The notes beneath the pieces were generated by a model. It ran no database searches and had not been told where the DNA came from. It saw only the letters and a list, made by a program, of their open reading frames with translations. Below, in pieces: positions 6,200-13,390 of a stretch of 13,529 nucleotides of DNA. Within the stretch, counting starts at the first letter, position 1. Each line of letters starts with the position of its first letter. Source of the DNA: Collinsella sp. (GTDB lineage: Bacteria; Actinomycetota; Coriobacteriia; Coriobacteriales; Coriobacteriaceae); the NCBI GenBank assembly GCA_022720335.1, contig JAIHVJ010000032.1:1-13529 (forward strand). The letters run 5' to 3'. A program made the position numbers and the translations under genes.

Positions 6200-6934
6200 A
6201 TGTCCGAAGGCTGGAACATCTTGGTGGTTGATGACGAGCCTCCAATTAGGGCTGAGCTACGCTATCTGTTGGAAAAGGATATGCGTGTGGGTCAGATTGC
6301 CGAGGCGGGCAATGTCACCGAGGCCGTGGAGTCGATTTTGTCGAACAAGCCCGACGTGCTGTTTTTAGACATTACCATGCCCGGTCGCTCGGGAATTGAG
6401 CTTGCCGAGACGCTGCAGAACCTAAAGACGCCGCCGGTCGTGGTGTTTGTGACGGCATTTGCCGAGTATGCGGCCGATGCCTATAACCTCGATGCTGTCG
6501 ATTACATCGTCAAGCCGGTCGAGGATGCCCGCTTGTCAAAGGCGCTCGACAAGATCGAGACTGCCCTGGGCGCTCGCCGTGTCGTCCATGCTCCGCGCCA
6601 GCCTTTGCGCCTGACGGTGGATCGCGGGGGCAAAAAGGTGTTCATTCCCGTGGCGGATGTCTGCTACTTTGAGGCGCGCGCCGATTTTTGCAACGCCGTC
6701 TGCGCCGAGGGGACGTACCTGATCAATGAGTCGATTTCCTCGCTCGAGCGCCGCTTGGCCTCCGAGGGCTTTATCCGTGTCCACCGCAGCTATCTGGTTA
6801 ATTTGGAAGACGTGCATAATATCGAGATCGGCTCCACGGGCCTGATGGAGCTCGGGCTGGATCGCGTAACCTCGACGGTGCCCGTGTCCCGCCGTCGTGC
6901 CGCCGAGGTCAAGTCGCACCTGGGGCTTGCGTAA
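6200..6934 (+). CDS. LytTR-family response regulator 1
   Basis: A 244-residue cytosolic transcription regulator. The receiver domain (1-122) has acidic Asp11 and Asp12, phosphoacceptor Asp57 in LFLDITMPG, Thr85 in FVTAF and Lys105 in YIVKPVE. The LytTR DNA-binding domain (about 136-243) includes FIRVHRSYLVNL and ends in VPVSRRR, the conserved C-terminal motif. LytTR domains bind pairs of roughly 9-base direct repeats. GAGGGG (6186-6191) lies eight bases before the ATG. It is co-transcribed with kinase 1 and is its presumed partner. Its closest relative in the window is the regulator at 12104, sharing the DAVDY-KPVE-ARL stretch almost exactly. Targets are not visible. The phospholipase-like and MFS genes immediately downstream are candidates. 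Confidence 0.9.
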   Translation: MSEGWNILVVDDEPPIRAELRYLLEKDMRVGQIAEAGNVTEAVESILSNKPDVLFLDITMPGRSGIELAETLQNLKTPPVVVFVTAFAEYAADAYNLDAVDYIVKPVEDARLSKALDKIETALGARRVVHAPRQPLRLTVDRGGKKVFIPVADVCYFEARADFCNAVCAEGTYLINESISSLERRLASEGFIRVHRSYLVNLEDVHNIEIGSTGLMELGLDRVTSTVPVSRRRAAEVKSHLGLA

Positions 6935-6967
6935 GAGGCTTGCGTGCCGTCGTTTACCATCGCAGGT

Positions 6968-6994
6968 TTGGCATGGGCGCGCGGTGGGCATAAT
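6968..6994 (+). promoter_or_regulatory. Weak candidate promoter before the phospholipase-like gene
   Basis: TTGGCA (6968-6973) and CATAAT (6989-6994) are reasonable -35 and -10 sequences, but the spacer is only 15 bases. The gene could instead be read from the two-component operon, because no terminator is visible after the regulator gene. Confidence 0.3.
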
Positions 6995-7026
6995 GGGTGG
7001 CATCGAATGAAATCGAAAGGATCATT

Positions 7027-7971
7027 ATGCCCGCGCTTATCACCCATCATCTGTTTGGCGAGGAAAGCATCGACCGTCTTCCACAGGGCGTCATCACGTC
7101 CGATGAAGAGCGCATCGCCTTTATCCTGGGAAACCAAGGTCCCGACCCGTTCTTCTTTCACGTGCTCACGCCGCGCATTTCCGACTGCATGTCGCTTGCT
7201 CAGGTCATGCACCGCTCGCGCATGTCGCGCCAGTTCTCGTGCCTGCGCGACGGCGTGTCACACCTGCAGCCGCGCGATGCCAATCTGGGTCGCGCCTTTG
7301 CGCTGGGCCTGCTGTCGCACTATGTGCTCGATCGCAATGCCCATCCCTTTGTCTACGAGCAGCAGTTTGGCATTGTCGAGTCCGATCCCGAGCTCGAGGC
7401 TTCGGGCAGTCAAGTTCATGCCGTGCTCGAAAGCGACTTGGACGTGCTGATGCTGCAGCTCAAGCGCGATGGGGCAACGGTCGAGGATTATCCGCCGGCG
7501 GGCGAGATCGTCACCACCGACCGCATCAATCGCGTTGCCGGCGTGCTGATGAGCTACGTCGCCGGACGCGTGTACGGTATCGACATCCCGGCGGGGGAGT
7601 ACGGCGGCGCCGTAGCCGACATGCAGCTGCTCTACCGCACTATCGAGCCGGCCGGTTCGGCCAAGACGCGCGCGATTGCCCTGCTCGAGGGCTTGGTGCA
7701 CGATTACTCGCTGCTCGACGGCCTTGCTCATCGCGTGACGACGGAGTTGCCCGAGCGCACCGGTAACCTGGGCCATCTGACATGGAAGAATCCCTTTACC
7801 GACGAGGTCTCGACCGAGAGCTTCCCCGAGGTCTTTGACCGCGCACTGCTCGATTACGAGCTCACCGTCGCCCGCTTTATCGAGACCGGCGATATGGAAG
7901 CCGTGACCAACCACGTCAATTACAGCGGTCGCGTGCTCGGCGCCGACGAAGAGTTCGACCGCGAGGAGTAG
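7027..7971 (+). CDS. Zinc-dependent phospholipase C-like protein
   Basis: A 314-residue protein resembling the Zn_dep_PLPC (PF00882) family. Candidate zinc ligands and motifs are His7-His8 near the N-terminus, GNQGPDPFFFH (35-45), GLLSHYVLDRNAHPF (94-108) with His98, Asp102 and His106, and QVHAVLESDLD (129-139) with His131 and Glu135. Family members either hydrolyse phospholipid head groups or are uncharacterised. There is no signal peptide or membrane helix, so this one is probably cytoplasmic, unlike secreted clostridial alpha-toxin-type enzymes. The ATG at 7027 follows GAAAGG by six bases and is preferred to an in-frame GTG at 6997. It lies 92 bases downstream of regulator 1 on the same strand and could be in its operon or regulon. 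Catalytic activity is not proven by sequence. Confidence 0.75.
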   Translation: MPALITHHLFGEESIDRLPQGVITSDEERIAFILGNQGPDPFFFHVLTPRISDCMSLAQVMHRSRMSRQFSCLRDGVSHLQPRDANLGRAFALGLLSHYVLDRNAHPFVYEQQFGIVESDPELEASGSQVHAVLESDLDVLMLQLKRDGATVEDYPPAGEIVTTDRINRVAGVLMSYVAGRVYGIDIPAGEYGGAVADMQLLYRTIEPAGSAKTRAIALLEGLVHDYSLLDGLAHRVTTELPERTGNLGHLTWKNPFTDEVSTESFPEVFDRALLDYELTVARFIETGDMEAVTNHVNYSGRVLGADEEFDREE

Positions 7972-8072
7972 GGCTCGTGCGTGCCCCTTTGCCGAATCCT
8001 TACCGGCGCCTCTGGGCAATTGGGGTACGATGAACTAACTGCATATCGGGCGAATACGAAGGGGCCCTGTCC

Positions 8073-9332
8073 ATGAAATACACCAAGCTCGAGCGTAACT
8101 GGGTTATGTACGATGTGGGCAACTCGGCCCTCGTGCTGCTCAATACCTCGGTGGTGCCCATCTACTTTAACGCCATCAATACCGGTGCTTCCTCGGCAGA
8201 CCTGGTGGTCGCTTGGGGCAACGCGCAGACGATTGCCTCGCTGGTCATTGCCATGCTCATGCCCATTCTGGGCGCGCTTGCCGATTACGCCGGCAACAAG
8301 ATCAAGTTCTTCTTGGGCTTCTTCCTCACGGGCCTGGTTCTTTGCCTGACGCAGGCTATCCCAATGTCCGCCATGGCATTTTTGACCGTGTACGTGCTGT
8401 GCACCATCGGCCTTAACTCGTCTATGACGTTCTACGACGCCATGCTGCCCGACATTACCACCGACGAGCGCATGGACGCCGTGTCCAGCTCGGGCTATGC
8501 CTGGGGCTACATCGGTTCCACCGTGCCGTTCATCATCTGCCTGGCACTTATCATGGGTGGCCCCGCTCTTGGCGTCCCCACCATGCTGGCAATGCGTCTG
8601 TCGTTTATCATCACTGGCGCCTGGTGGCTCATCTTTACTCTGCCGCTCATTCGCACCTATAAGCAAAAGTACGGTCGCGAGCGCGGTCCCGAGGACACCA
8701 TCGGCCACATCGTGGGCGGTGTGTTCTCCGAGGTCGGACACACCATGCGCGAGATCGCCCACAACAAGACCGTGCTGGTCTACATGGTCGCGTTCTTCTT
8801 CTACATCGACGGCGTGCACACGGTCATTTCCATGGCAACCAGCTACGGCTCGGCTTTGGGCATCGATTCGACGCAGTTGGTGCTGGCGCTGCTCGTTACG
8901 CAGTTTGTTGCTTTTCCGTCTGCCATCATCTACGGCAAGCTCGCCGGCCGCGTGGGCACGCTCAACATGATCCTGGTGGCCGTCGCCGCCTACATGGGCA
9001 TTGTGCTGTTTGCCGCGTTCTTCCTAAAGACCGCCTTCGAATTCTGGGTGCTTGCCATTATGGTCGGCCTGTTCCAGGGCGGCGTGCAGGCGCTCAGCCG
9101 TAGCTACTTTGGCCGCATTATCCCTAAGGAAAAATCCAACGAGTACTACGGCTTCTTTGACATCTTTGGTCGTTATGCAAGCGTCATGGGCACCTTCCTG
9201 GTGTCGGTCGTCACCTCGCTGACCGGCAACCCGTCGCTGGGCGTCCTTTCCATTGGTGTGCTGCTGGTCGTTGGTTTTATGCTGCTGGTCCGCCTGTCCC
9301 GCATGACTCGGGCGGCAGGGCATGCCGCATAG
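8073..9332 (+). CDS. MFS transporter, UMF1/Atg22-like family
   Basis: A 419-residue protein with about 12 membrane segments. It opens with the UMF1/Atg22-like signature YDVGNSA (13-19) and continues with TFYDAMLPDI (119-128), SGYAWGYIGS (140-149) and, in the second half, QALSRSYFGRIIP (339-351) followed by KSNEYYGFFDIFGR (354-367). These motifs define the vacuole-effluxer-like branch (PF11700) of the major facilitator superfamily. In fungi Atg22 exports amino acids from the vacuole; bacterial members are largely uncharacterised exporters or permeases, and the substrate here is unknown. GAAGGGG (8058-8064) lies eight bases before the ATG. The gene is 101 bases from the phospholipase-like gene with no terminator between. 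A strong terminator follows at 9447, 115 bases after the stop. Confidence 0.85.
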   Translation: MKYTKLERNWVMYDVGNSALVLLNTSVVPIYFNAINTGASSADLVVAWGNAQTIASLVIAMLMPILGALADYAGNKIKFFLGFFLTGLVLCLTQAIPMSAMAFLTVYVLCTIGLNSSMTFYDAMLPDITTDERMDAVSSSGYAWGYIGSTVPFIICLALIMGGPALGVPTMLAMRLSFIITGAWWLIFTLPLIRTYKQKYGRERGPEDTIGHIVGGVFSEVGHTMREIAHNKTVLVYMVAFFFYIDGVHTVISMATSYGSALGIDSTQLVLALLVTQFVAFPSAIIYGKLAGRVGTLNMILVAVAAYMGIVLFAAFFLKTAFEFWVLAIMVGLFQGGVQALSRSYFGRIIPKEKSNEYYGFFDIFGRYASVMGTFLVSVVTSLTGNPSLGVLSIGVLLVVGFMLLVRLSRMTRAAGHAA

Positions 9333-9424
9333 GAGCGAGCGGCTATTGTGCCTGTCCACGGTACTCTTTTGGGGTTATCCGCAATAAACATTGCGACTTG
9401 CGAGCAATGATTTGCCCAAGTGGG

Positions 9425-9430
9425 TATGAT
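9425..9430 (+). promoter_or_regulatory. Candidate -10 element (TATGAT) upstream of the glycosyltransferase
   Basis: TATGAT preceded by GGG is a near-consensus -10 in the 171-base gap before the glycosyltransferase gene. The only TTG-type -35 candidates are TTGCGA at 9391 and 9398, which are too far away at 28 and 21 bases. It lies 16 bases before a strong terminator, so a transcript from here would have to pass that terminator to express the operon. Confidence 0.3.
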
Positions 9431-9446
9431 GGAATCAGCTAGGTCG

Positions 9447-9482
9447 CGGGGCGTCGCCTGTGTTTGGCGGCGTCCCGTTTTT
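9447..9482 (+). terminator. Strong intrinsic terminator between MFS and glycosyltransferase genes
   Basis: CGGGGCGTCGCC (9447-9458) pairs with GGCGGCGTCCCG (9466-9477) over 12 bp with two G-U pairs. The loop is seven bases, and TTTTT follows (9478-9482). It ends 21 bases before the glycosyltransferase ATG, so it either ends the MFS transcript or acts as an attenuator in the glycosyltransferase leader. Confidence 0.85.
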
Positions 9483-9503
9483 GTGTTGCAGGGAGGGTAA
9501 GGC

Positions 9504-10691
9504 ATGAACGCCACAGTCGTGATTCCAACGTATTGGGCGGGCGATGACGCTTGCGCAAACGCCCCTGGCGCTTATGACCATTCGACGCGACTCAACGCCG
9601 ACAATTCCGAACTCGACCGCTGCCTGGCCTCGCTTGAGCAGGTGCGTGACATCCCACGCATCATCCTTTTGGTGGTCTGTCCCGTTTCTGCCACAGCCGA
9701 TGTGTCGCTGCGCGTGCACGAGATTGTCGACGCGCATCCCACGCTCAAGGTCACCGTTGTCACCAACACCCAGGCCTCGCGCATCGCAGACCGGGTTGCT
9801 CAGATCGCGCCCAAGGGTTCGGGCGAGTGCGTGAGCCTGCGAGGCTACGGTGCCATCCGCAACATGGGGCTAGCCTGTGCCGCTGTGCTGGGGCATGACG
9901 CGGTTATCTTTTTGGATGACGATGAGACTGTCATCGACGCCGACTTTATGAAGCGCGCGACCTATGCGTTGGGGCAGCAGACACGTCAGGGCTTGCCGAT
10001 CTTGGTCAAGAGCGGCTATTTCTACGATCGCGACGGCTCGCCGCTGGCTCCCACGGACAAGGCGGGCATCTGCCATCGTTGGTGGACCAAGCGCATCGAG
10101 TTCAACCGTTGGATGAAAAAGGCGCTCTCGGGCACCCGCATCTCGCGCTCCAACTACGTGTGCGGCGGCCTGATGGCCCTGCACGCCCGCGCCTTTACGC
10201 GTGTAGCCTTTGACCCGTTTATCACCCGCGGCGAGGACTTGGATTACCTCTTTAACATGCGCATGTTTGGCTACGACGTGTGGTTCGATAACGAGTGGAC
10301 CGTGCGCCATCTGCCTCCGGAGTCCGAAAAGCGCTCACCGCGCTTTATGCAGGATGTATACCGTTGGTACTACGAACGGGCCAAGTTGACATTCGCCGCG
10401 CATCAAAAGGAGCTCATTCCCGTTACGGCGGCATCGCTCATGCCCTACCCGGGCCCGTGGATTTCGCGCGAGCTCGACGACCGCGTGCGCAAGACCGCTA
10501 TGGTCCGCAGCGTGTTTACCCGCGAGCATGAGGGCTACCTGCGCATCTGGCGCCATGGTATCGACGAGGCAAAGGCCTATGCGCGCCAAAACGCTGCAAG
10601 CTACCTGCGTTTCCAGAGCTTTTGGCCCAAGATCATGGACGGGCTTTGGCGTGACGCACAACTGATCAGTATCCTGGAGGGGGCCGAATGA
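9504..10691 (+). CDS. GT-A-type glycosyltransferase coupled to a two-component system
   Basis: A 395-residue protein with a GT2-like glycosyltransferase core. VVIPTY (5-10) starts the nucleotide-binding fold. RGYGAIRNMGL (113-123) and VIFLDDDET (134-142) supply the metal/UDP-binding acidic motif. CGGLMALHARAF (220-231) and RGEDLDYLF (242-250) form the acceptor-side motif with the likely catalytic acid. It should transfer a sugar from a nucleotide sugar onto a surface glycan or lipid. No membrane helix is evident, so it acts on the cytoplasmic side. About 25 extra residues (11-35) sit between VVIPTY and the helix ending CLASL. The C-terminal 120 residues are helical and unassigned. GGGAGGG lies six bases before the ATG. 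Its TGA overlaps the ATG of kinase 2 (ATGA), implying translational coupling. Donor and acceptor are unknown. Confidence 0.8.
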   Translation: MNATVVIPTYWAGDDACANAPGAYDHSTRLNADNSELDRCLASLEQVRDIPRIILLVVCPVSATADVSLRVHEIVDAHPTLKVTVVTNTQASRIADRVAQIAPKGSGECVSLRGYGAIRNMGLACAAVLGHDAVIFLDDDETVIDADFMKRATYALGQQTRQGLPILVKSGYFYDRDGSPLAPTDKAGICHRWWTKRIEFNRWMKKALSGTRISRSNYVCGGLMALHARAFTRVAFDPFITRGEDLDYLFNMRMFGYDVWFDNEWTVRHLPPESEKRSPRFMQDVYRWYYERAKLTFAAHQKELIPVTAASLMPYPGPWISRELDDRVRKTAMVRSVFTREHEGYLRIWRHGIDEAKAYARQNAASYLRFQSFWPKIMDGLWRDAQLISILEGAE

Positions 10692-12031
10692 TCGACCGCC
10701 GCGCCCAGCGCGATAGTTCAATATCAATCTTTCGCATCATTGCCGTTGCCTGCGCCATTTGTGTGCTGGTGTACTTTATTTTTGCCTTGGTGACCGGTAT
10801 CGAGCCGATCGCCACGGTGATTGCCTGCGCGCTGCTGTGCATCTTTCTGTGCATCTTTATCTTTTTGACGCTCAATCCCGATTCGGTGCGCTCCCAGTAC
10901 ACCGAGGAGACGCTCTCGGTGGCCTCGGCCATGCTCGAGGACATTAAGGGCGGTCTGACGCAGGAGTCGGCGCGTTTGGTGTGCCGGCGCATTTTGCCCG
11001 AGACGCGCGCCATGACGGTGGCCATCACCGACGAGGACAACGTGCTTGCCTGCGCGGGCGAGTTTGAGGAAAAACTGCTGCCCGATACTCACATCCACAC
11101 GCTTGCCACACGCTACGTTATCGAACATGGCATCGTGCAGTCGTTCAACCGTATGGTGGATGTCGTGGGCTCGGACGGCTCGCACAACCAAGTCCCCGCC
11201 GGCATTATCGCCCCCATCAAGGTGGGCGATCGTACCGTCGGCACGCTCAAGTTCTACTACAAGACCCCGCGCGCCGTCGACCGTACCCAGTATGCGCTTG
11301 CCTCGGGCTTTGCCGAGATCTTGTCCACGCAGCTCGCCATCCACGAGCTCGAGGTGCAAAAGGAACTCACGGCGCGCGCCGAGGTGCGTGCGCTGCAGGC
11401 GCAGATTAACCCGCACTTCCTGTTCAACACGCTGAACACCATTGCATCGTTTACGCGCACCGACCCGCTGCGGGCCCGCGAACTGCTTCGTGAGTTCTCA
11501 TCGTTCTATCGTGCCACGCTCGACAACTCGGGATCGCTTATTCCGGTCTCGCGCGAGGTCGCACAGACCAAGCGCTACCTTACCTTTGAGAAGGCCCGCT
11601 TTGGCGAGGATCGCGTGCTTGCGACGTTCGATGTGTCCGAGGACGTGGAAGATACGCTGGTGCCGGCGTTCGTGATCCAGCCGATTGTCGAGAACGCCGT
11701 GCGTCATGGTATGGGCGATGACGACGCCCTGAGGATCGACGTGACCGTTCACCAAGACGGCGAGGATGCAATCTTGATTGCCGTGGCCGATAATGGCGTG
11801 GGCATGGATGAGGGTACCGCCGCCAGACTGTTTGACGAGCGTTCTGCCCGTCCCGACGCCAGCTCTCCCCAGGGTGGCGGCGCCGGTGTGGCCATGCACA
11901 ATATTTCGGAGCGCATCCATCGCTTTTATGGGCCGCACTCCTATACGCGTGTCGAATCGGCGCCGGGCAAGGGCACCAAAGTGCTCCTTCATCTTGATTT
12001 GTCAGAGAGCATCTTTGACATTCAAGAGTAA
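10688..12031 (+). CDS. LytS-type sensor histidine kinase 2 (2TM-GAF-His_kinase-HATPase)
   Basis: A 447-residue paralogue of kinase 1. Two membrane helices (about 12-36 and 41-62) are separated by a loop of a few residues. A GAF-like domain (about 75-220) ends with GTLKFYYK, typical of LytS relatives. LRALQ-type AQINPHFLFN (238-247) carries phosphoacceptor His243 and here keeps the canonical Asn. The HATPase_c domain has VENAVRHG (334-341), ADNGVGM (367-373) and GAGVAMHN (398-405). It should phosphorylate the LytTR regulator downstream. Its ATG overlaps the stop of the glycosyltransferase gene, and GGAGGGGG (10676-10683) within that gene provides the ribosome site. With almost no extracytoplasmic loop, it probably senses an intramembrane or cytoplasmic cue, perhaps through GAF. 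The ligand is unknown. Confidence 0.9.
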   Translation: MIDRRAQRDSSISIFRIIAVACAICVLVYFIFALVTGIEPIATVIACALLCIFLCIFIFLTLNPDSVRSQYTEETLSVASAMLEDIKGGLTQESARLVCRRILPETRAMTVAITDEDNVLACAGEFEEKLLPDTHIHTLATRYVIEHGIVQSFNRMVDVVGSDGSHNQVPAGIIAPIKVGDRTVGTLKFYYKTPRAVDRTQYALASGFAEILSTQLAIHELEVQKELTARAEVRALQAQINPHFLFNTLNTIASFTRTDPLRARELLREFSSFYRATLDNSGSLIPVSREVAQTKRYLTFEKARFGEDRVLATFDVSEDVEDTLVPAFVIQPIVENAVRHGMGDDDALRIDVTVHQDGEDAILIAVADNGVGMDEGTAARLFDERSARPDASSPQGGGAGVAMHNISERIHRFYGPHSYTRVESAPGKGTKVLLHLDLSESIFDIQE

Positions 12032-12040
12032 AATAAAAGG

Positions 12041-12078
12041 CTACGGGCTCAACGTCATGCGACGGATGCCCGGCGTAG
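12041..12078 (+). other. Imperfect stem-loop in the kinase 2-regulator 2 spacer
   Basis: CTACGGGC (12041-12048) pairs with GCCCG...TAG (12068-12078, three-base bulge). An inner CGTC (12053-12056) pairs with GACG (12061-12064). There is no T-run. The spacer between kinase and regulator is 72 bases here against 38 in system 1. The fold may tune regulator expression, but it is weak evidence. Confidence 0.3.
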
Positions 12079-12103
12079 TTAGTTGACGAAAGGTTTTATC
12101 CCT

Positions 12104-12820
12104 ATGCTGCGTGCGATGATTGTGGATGATGAGGCGCCGGCTCGCTCGGAGCTTCGCTTCCTGCTCGAGCAAACGGGCAAGATCGGCACGATCACTGAGG
12201 CGTCGAGCGTCCGCTCCGCCATCGAGATGCTTATGGAAAGTCGCGTAGATGTCGTGTTTCTCGATATCTCGATGCCCGGTGCCTCGGGCCTGCAACTTGC
12301 CGAGGCGCTGCATAAGCTCAAAAATCCGCCGGCGATCGTGTTTGTGACTGCGTATAGTGACCATGCGGTCGAGGCATTCGACGTGGATGCCGTCGATTAT
12401 CTGATGAAGCCGGTCGAGGAAGCTCGCTTGGATCGCGCGATCGAGAAGGTCATGCAACGCACCAAGCCGGTTACGGACAGCAAGGTGACCATCGAGCGTA
12501 TCCCGGTGGAAAAGGGCGGCCGCAAGGTGCTCATTCCCGTGGACGACATTCGCTTTATCATGGCCAAGGACGATTACTCCTGCATCTATACCGTCGATGA
12601 TCGCTTTTTGTCGACGACCTCGCTGGCGCAGTTTGAGGCCAAGCTCTGCGACTTTGGCTTCTTCCGTGTTCACCGCCGCTATATCGTCAACTTGGCGTGC
12701 GTCACGGATGTGGAGACGGTGCCCTCGGGCGCCATCCAGCTGGGCATTACGGGCGTCGACGAACGCGTGCCGGTTTCGCGCCGCCGCGTCGTGCCGCTTA
12801 AGAAGGCCCTGAGTCTCTAG
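12104..12820 (+). CDS. LytTR-family response regulator 2
   Basis: A 238-residue regulator. The receiver domain has Asp8 and Asp9, phosphoacceptor Asp54 in FLDISMPG, Thr82 in FVTAY and Lys102 in YLMKPVE. The LytTR DNA-binding domain (about 128-235) includes FFRVHRRYIVNL and ends with RVPVSRRR. The ATG at 12104 gives the typical MLRAMIVDDE start. GAAAGG (12088-12093) is ten bases upstream. A TTG at 12083 would add seven residues but lies ahead of that site, so I reject it. It is presumed to be phosphorylated by kinase 2 and to bind direct repeats in target promoters. The glycosyltransferase leader is an obvious autoregulatory candidate, though I could not identify a convincing LytTR repeat there. 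A clear terminator follows. Confidence 0.9.
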   Translation: MLRAMIVDDEAPARSELRFLLEQTGKIGTITEASSVRSAIEMLMESRVDVVFLDISMPGASGLQLAEALHKLKNPPAIVFVTAYSDHAVEAFDVDAVDYLMKPVEEARLDRAIEKVMQRTKPVTDSKVTIERIPVEKGGRKVLIPVDDIRFIMAKDDYSCIYTVDDRFLSTTSLAQFEAKLCDFGFFRVHRRYIVNLACVTDVETVPSGAIQLGITGVDERVPVSRRRVVPLKKALSL

Positions 12821-12826
12821 CACACT

Positions 12827-12876
12827 GGCCCCGCAGCCCTGTAGACCTATCGTCTGCGGAGGCGTGGGGCCTTTTT
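12827..12876 (+). terminator. Intrinsic terminator of the second two-component operon
   Basis: GGCCCCGC (12827-12834) pairs with GTGGGGCC (12864-12871, one G-U pair), followed by TTTTT (12872-12876). An alternative inner stem is CCGCAG (12831-12836) with CTGCGG (12854-12859). The two stems share bases and are mutually exclusive in part. The end is 39 bases before the phosphoesterase ATG. Confidence 0.75.
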
Positions 12877-12915
12877 GTATGTATCTGCCGAATCGTTTTT
12901 TGCGGAAGGGATCCC

Positions 12916-13383
12916 ATGAACAGTGCAAGCGCCAAGCGTATCGACATCATCTCGGACACCCACGGCTATTTATCGCCTGCGCTCCTGGATGAGCTTGAGG
13001 GCGCAGACCTGATTATCCACGCCGGCGACCTCACGTCAGAGATGGACTACGAGCACCTATGCACCATCGCCCCCGTGCGGGCCGTACTGGGCAACAACGA
13101 TTACTACCGCGACTACGGTCCCGATGTAGACCGTCTTGCGCTCTTTACCTACGAAGGCCTCAAATTCGCCGTAGCCCACTACCGCGAAGACCTTCCGGTG
13201 GGATCCGTAGACGTAGCCATCAACGGCCACACCCACGTAACCAAAGAAGCCCAAGTGGGCCGCTGCTTGGTCCTCAACCCAGGCAGCGCCAGCTATCCAA
13301 GAGGCACCCGAGGCCCCACCATGGCCAGAATGCTCGTCAAGGACGGCAAGATTCTGAGCATCAAATTTATTGACCTAGAGTAG
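12916..13383 (+). CDS. YfcE/MJ0936-type metallophosphoesterase
   Basis: A 155-residue protein of the calcineurin-like phosphoesterase superfamily, the normal size for the small YfcE/MJ0936 branch. All metal motifs are visible: ISDTHG (Asp14, His16), HAGD (Asp38), GNND (Asn61, Asp62), His88 in AVAHY, and GHTH (His105, His107), followed by the branch-specific LNPGS (120-124). Such cytosolic enzymes bind two metal ions, often manganese, and hydrolyse phosphodiesters in vitro; the physiological substrate is generally unknown. GGAAGGG (12904-12910) lies five bases before the ATG. The gene stands alone between two terminators. There is little room for its own promoter after the upstream terminator, so it may depend on read-through from the two-component operon. 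Confidence 0.88.
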   Translation: MNSASAKRIDIISDTHGYLSPALLDELEGADLIIHAGDLTSEMDYEHLCTIAPVRAVLGNNDYYRDYGPDVDRLALFTYEGLKFAVAHYREDLPVGSVDVAINGHTHVTKEAQVGRCLVLNPGSASYPRGTRGPTMARMLVKDGKILSIKFIDLE

Positions 13384-13390
13384 GTGCAAC

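Noticed and set aside
7258..8819. Overlapping minus-strand open frames opposite the phospholipase-like and MFS genes
   Set aside because: No conserved motifs or plausible starts. The plus-strand genes are well supported by motifs and ribosome sites.
9333..9446. Possible LytTR direct-repeat binding site in the glycosyltransferase leader
   Set aside because: GGTACT and GGTTAT sequences near 9360-9380 resemble half-sites but do not give two matching 9-base repeats at the expected spacing.
12083..12103. Upstream TTG start for regulator 2
   Set aside because: The TTG precedes the GAAAGG ribosome site. ATG 12104 gives the typical receiver N-terminus.
12041..12928. 295-codon minus-strand open frame opposite regulator 2
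   Set aside because: It runs through a terminator and opposes a clear receiver-LytTR protein, and no domain is visible.
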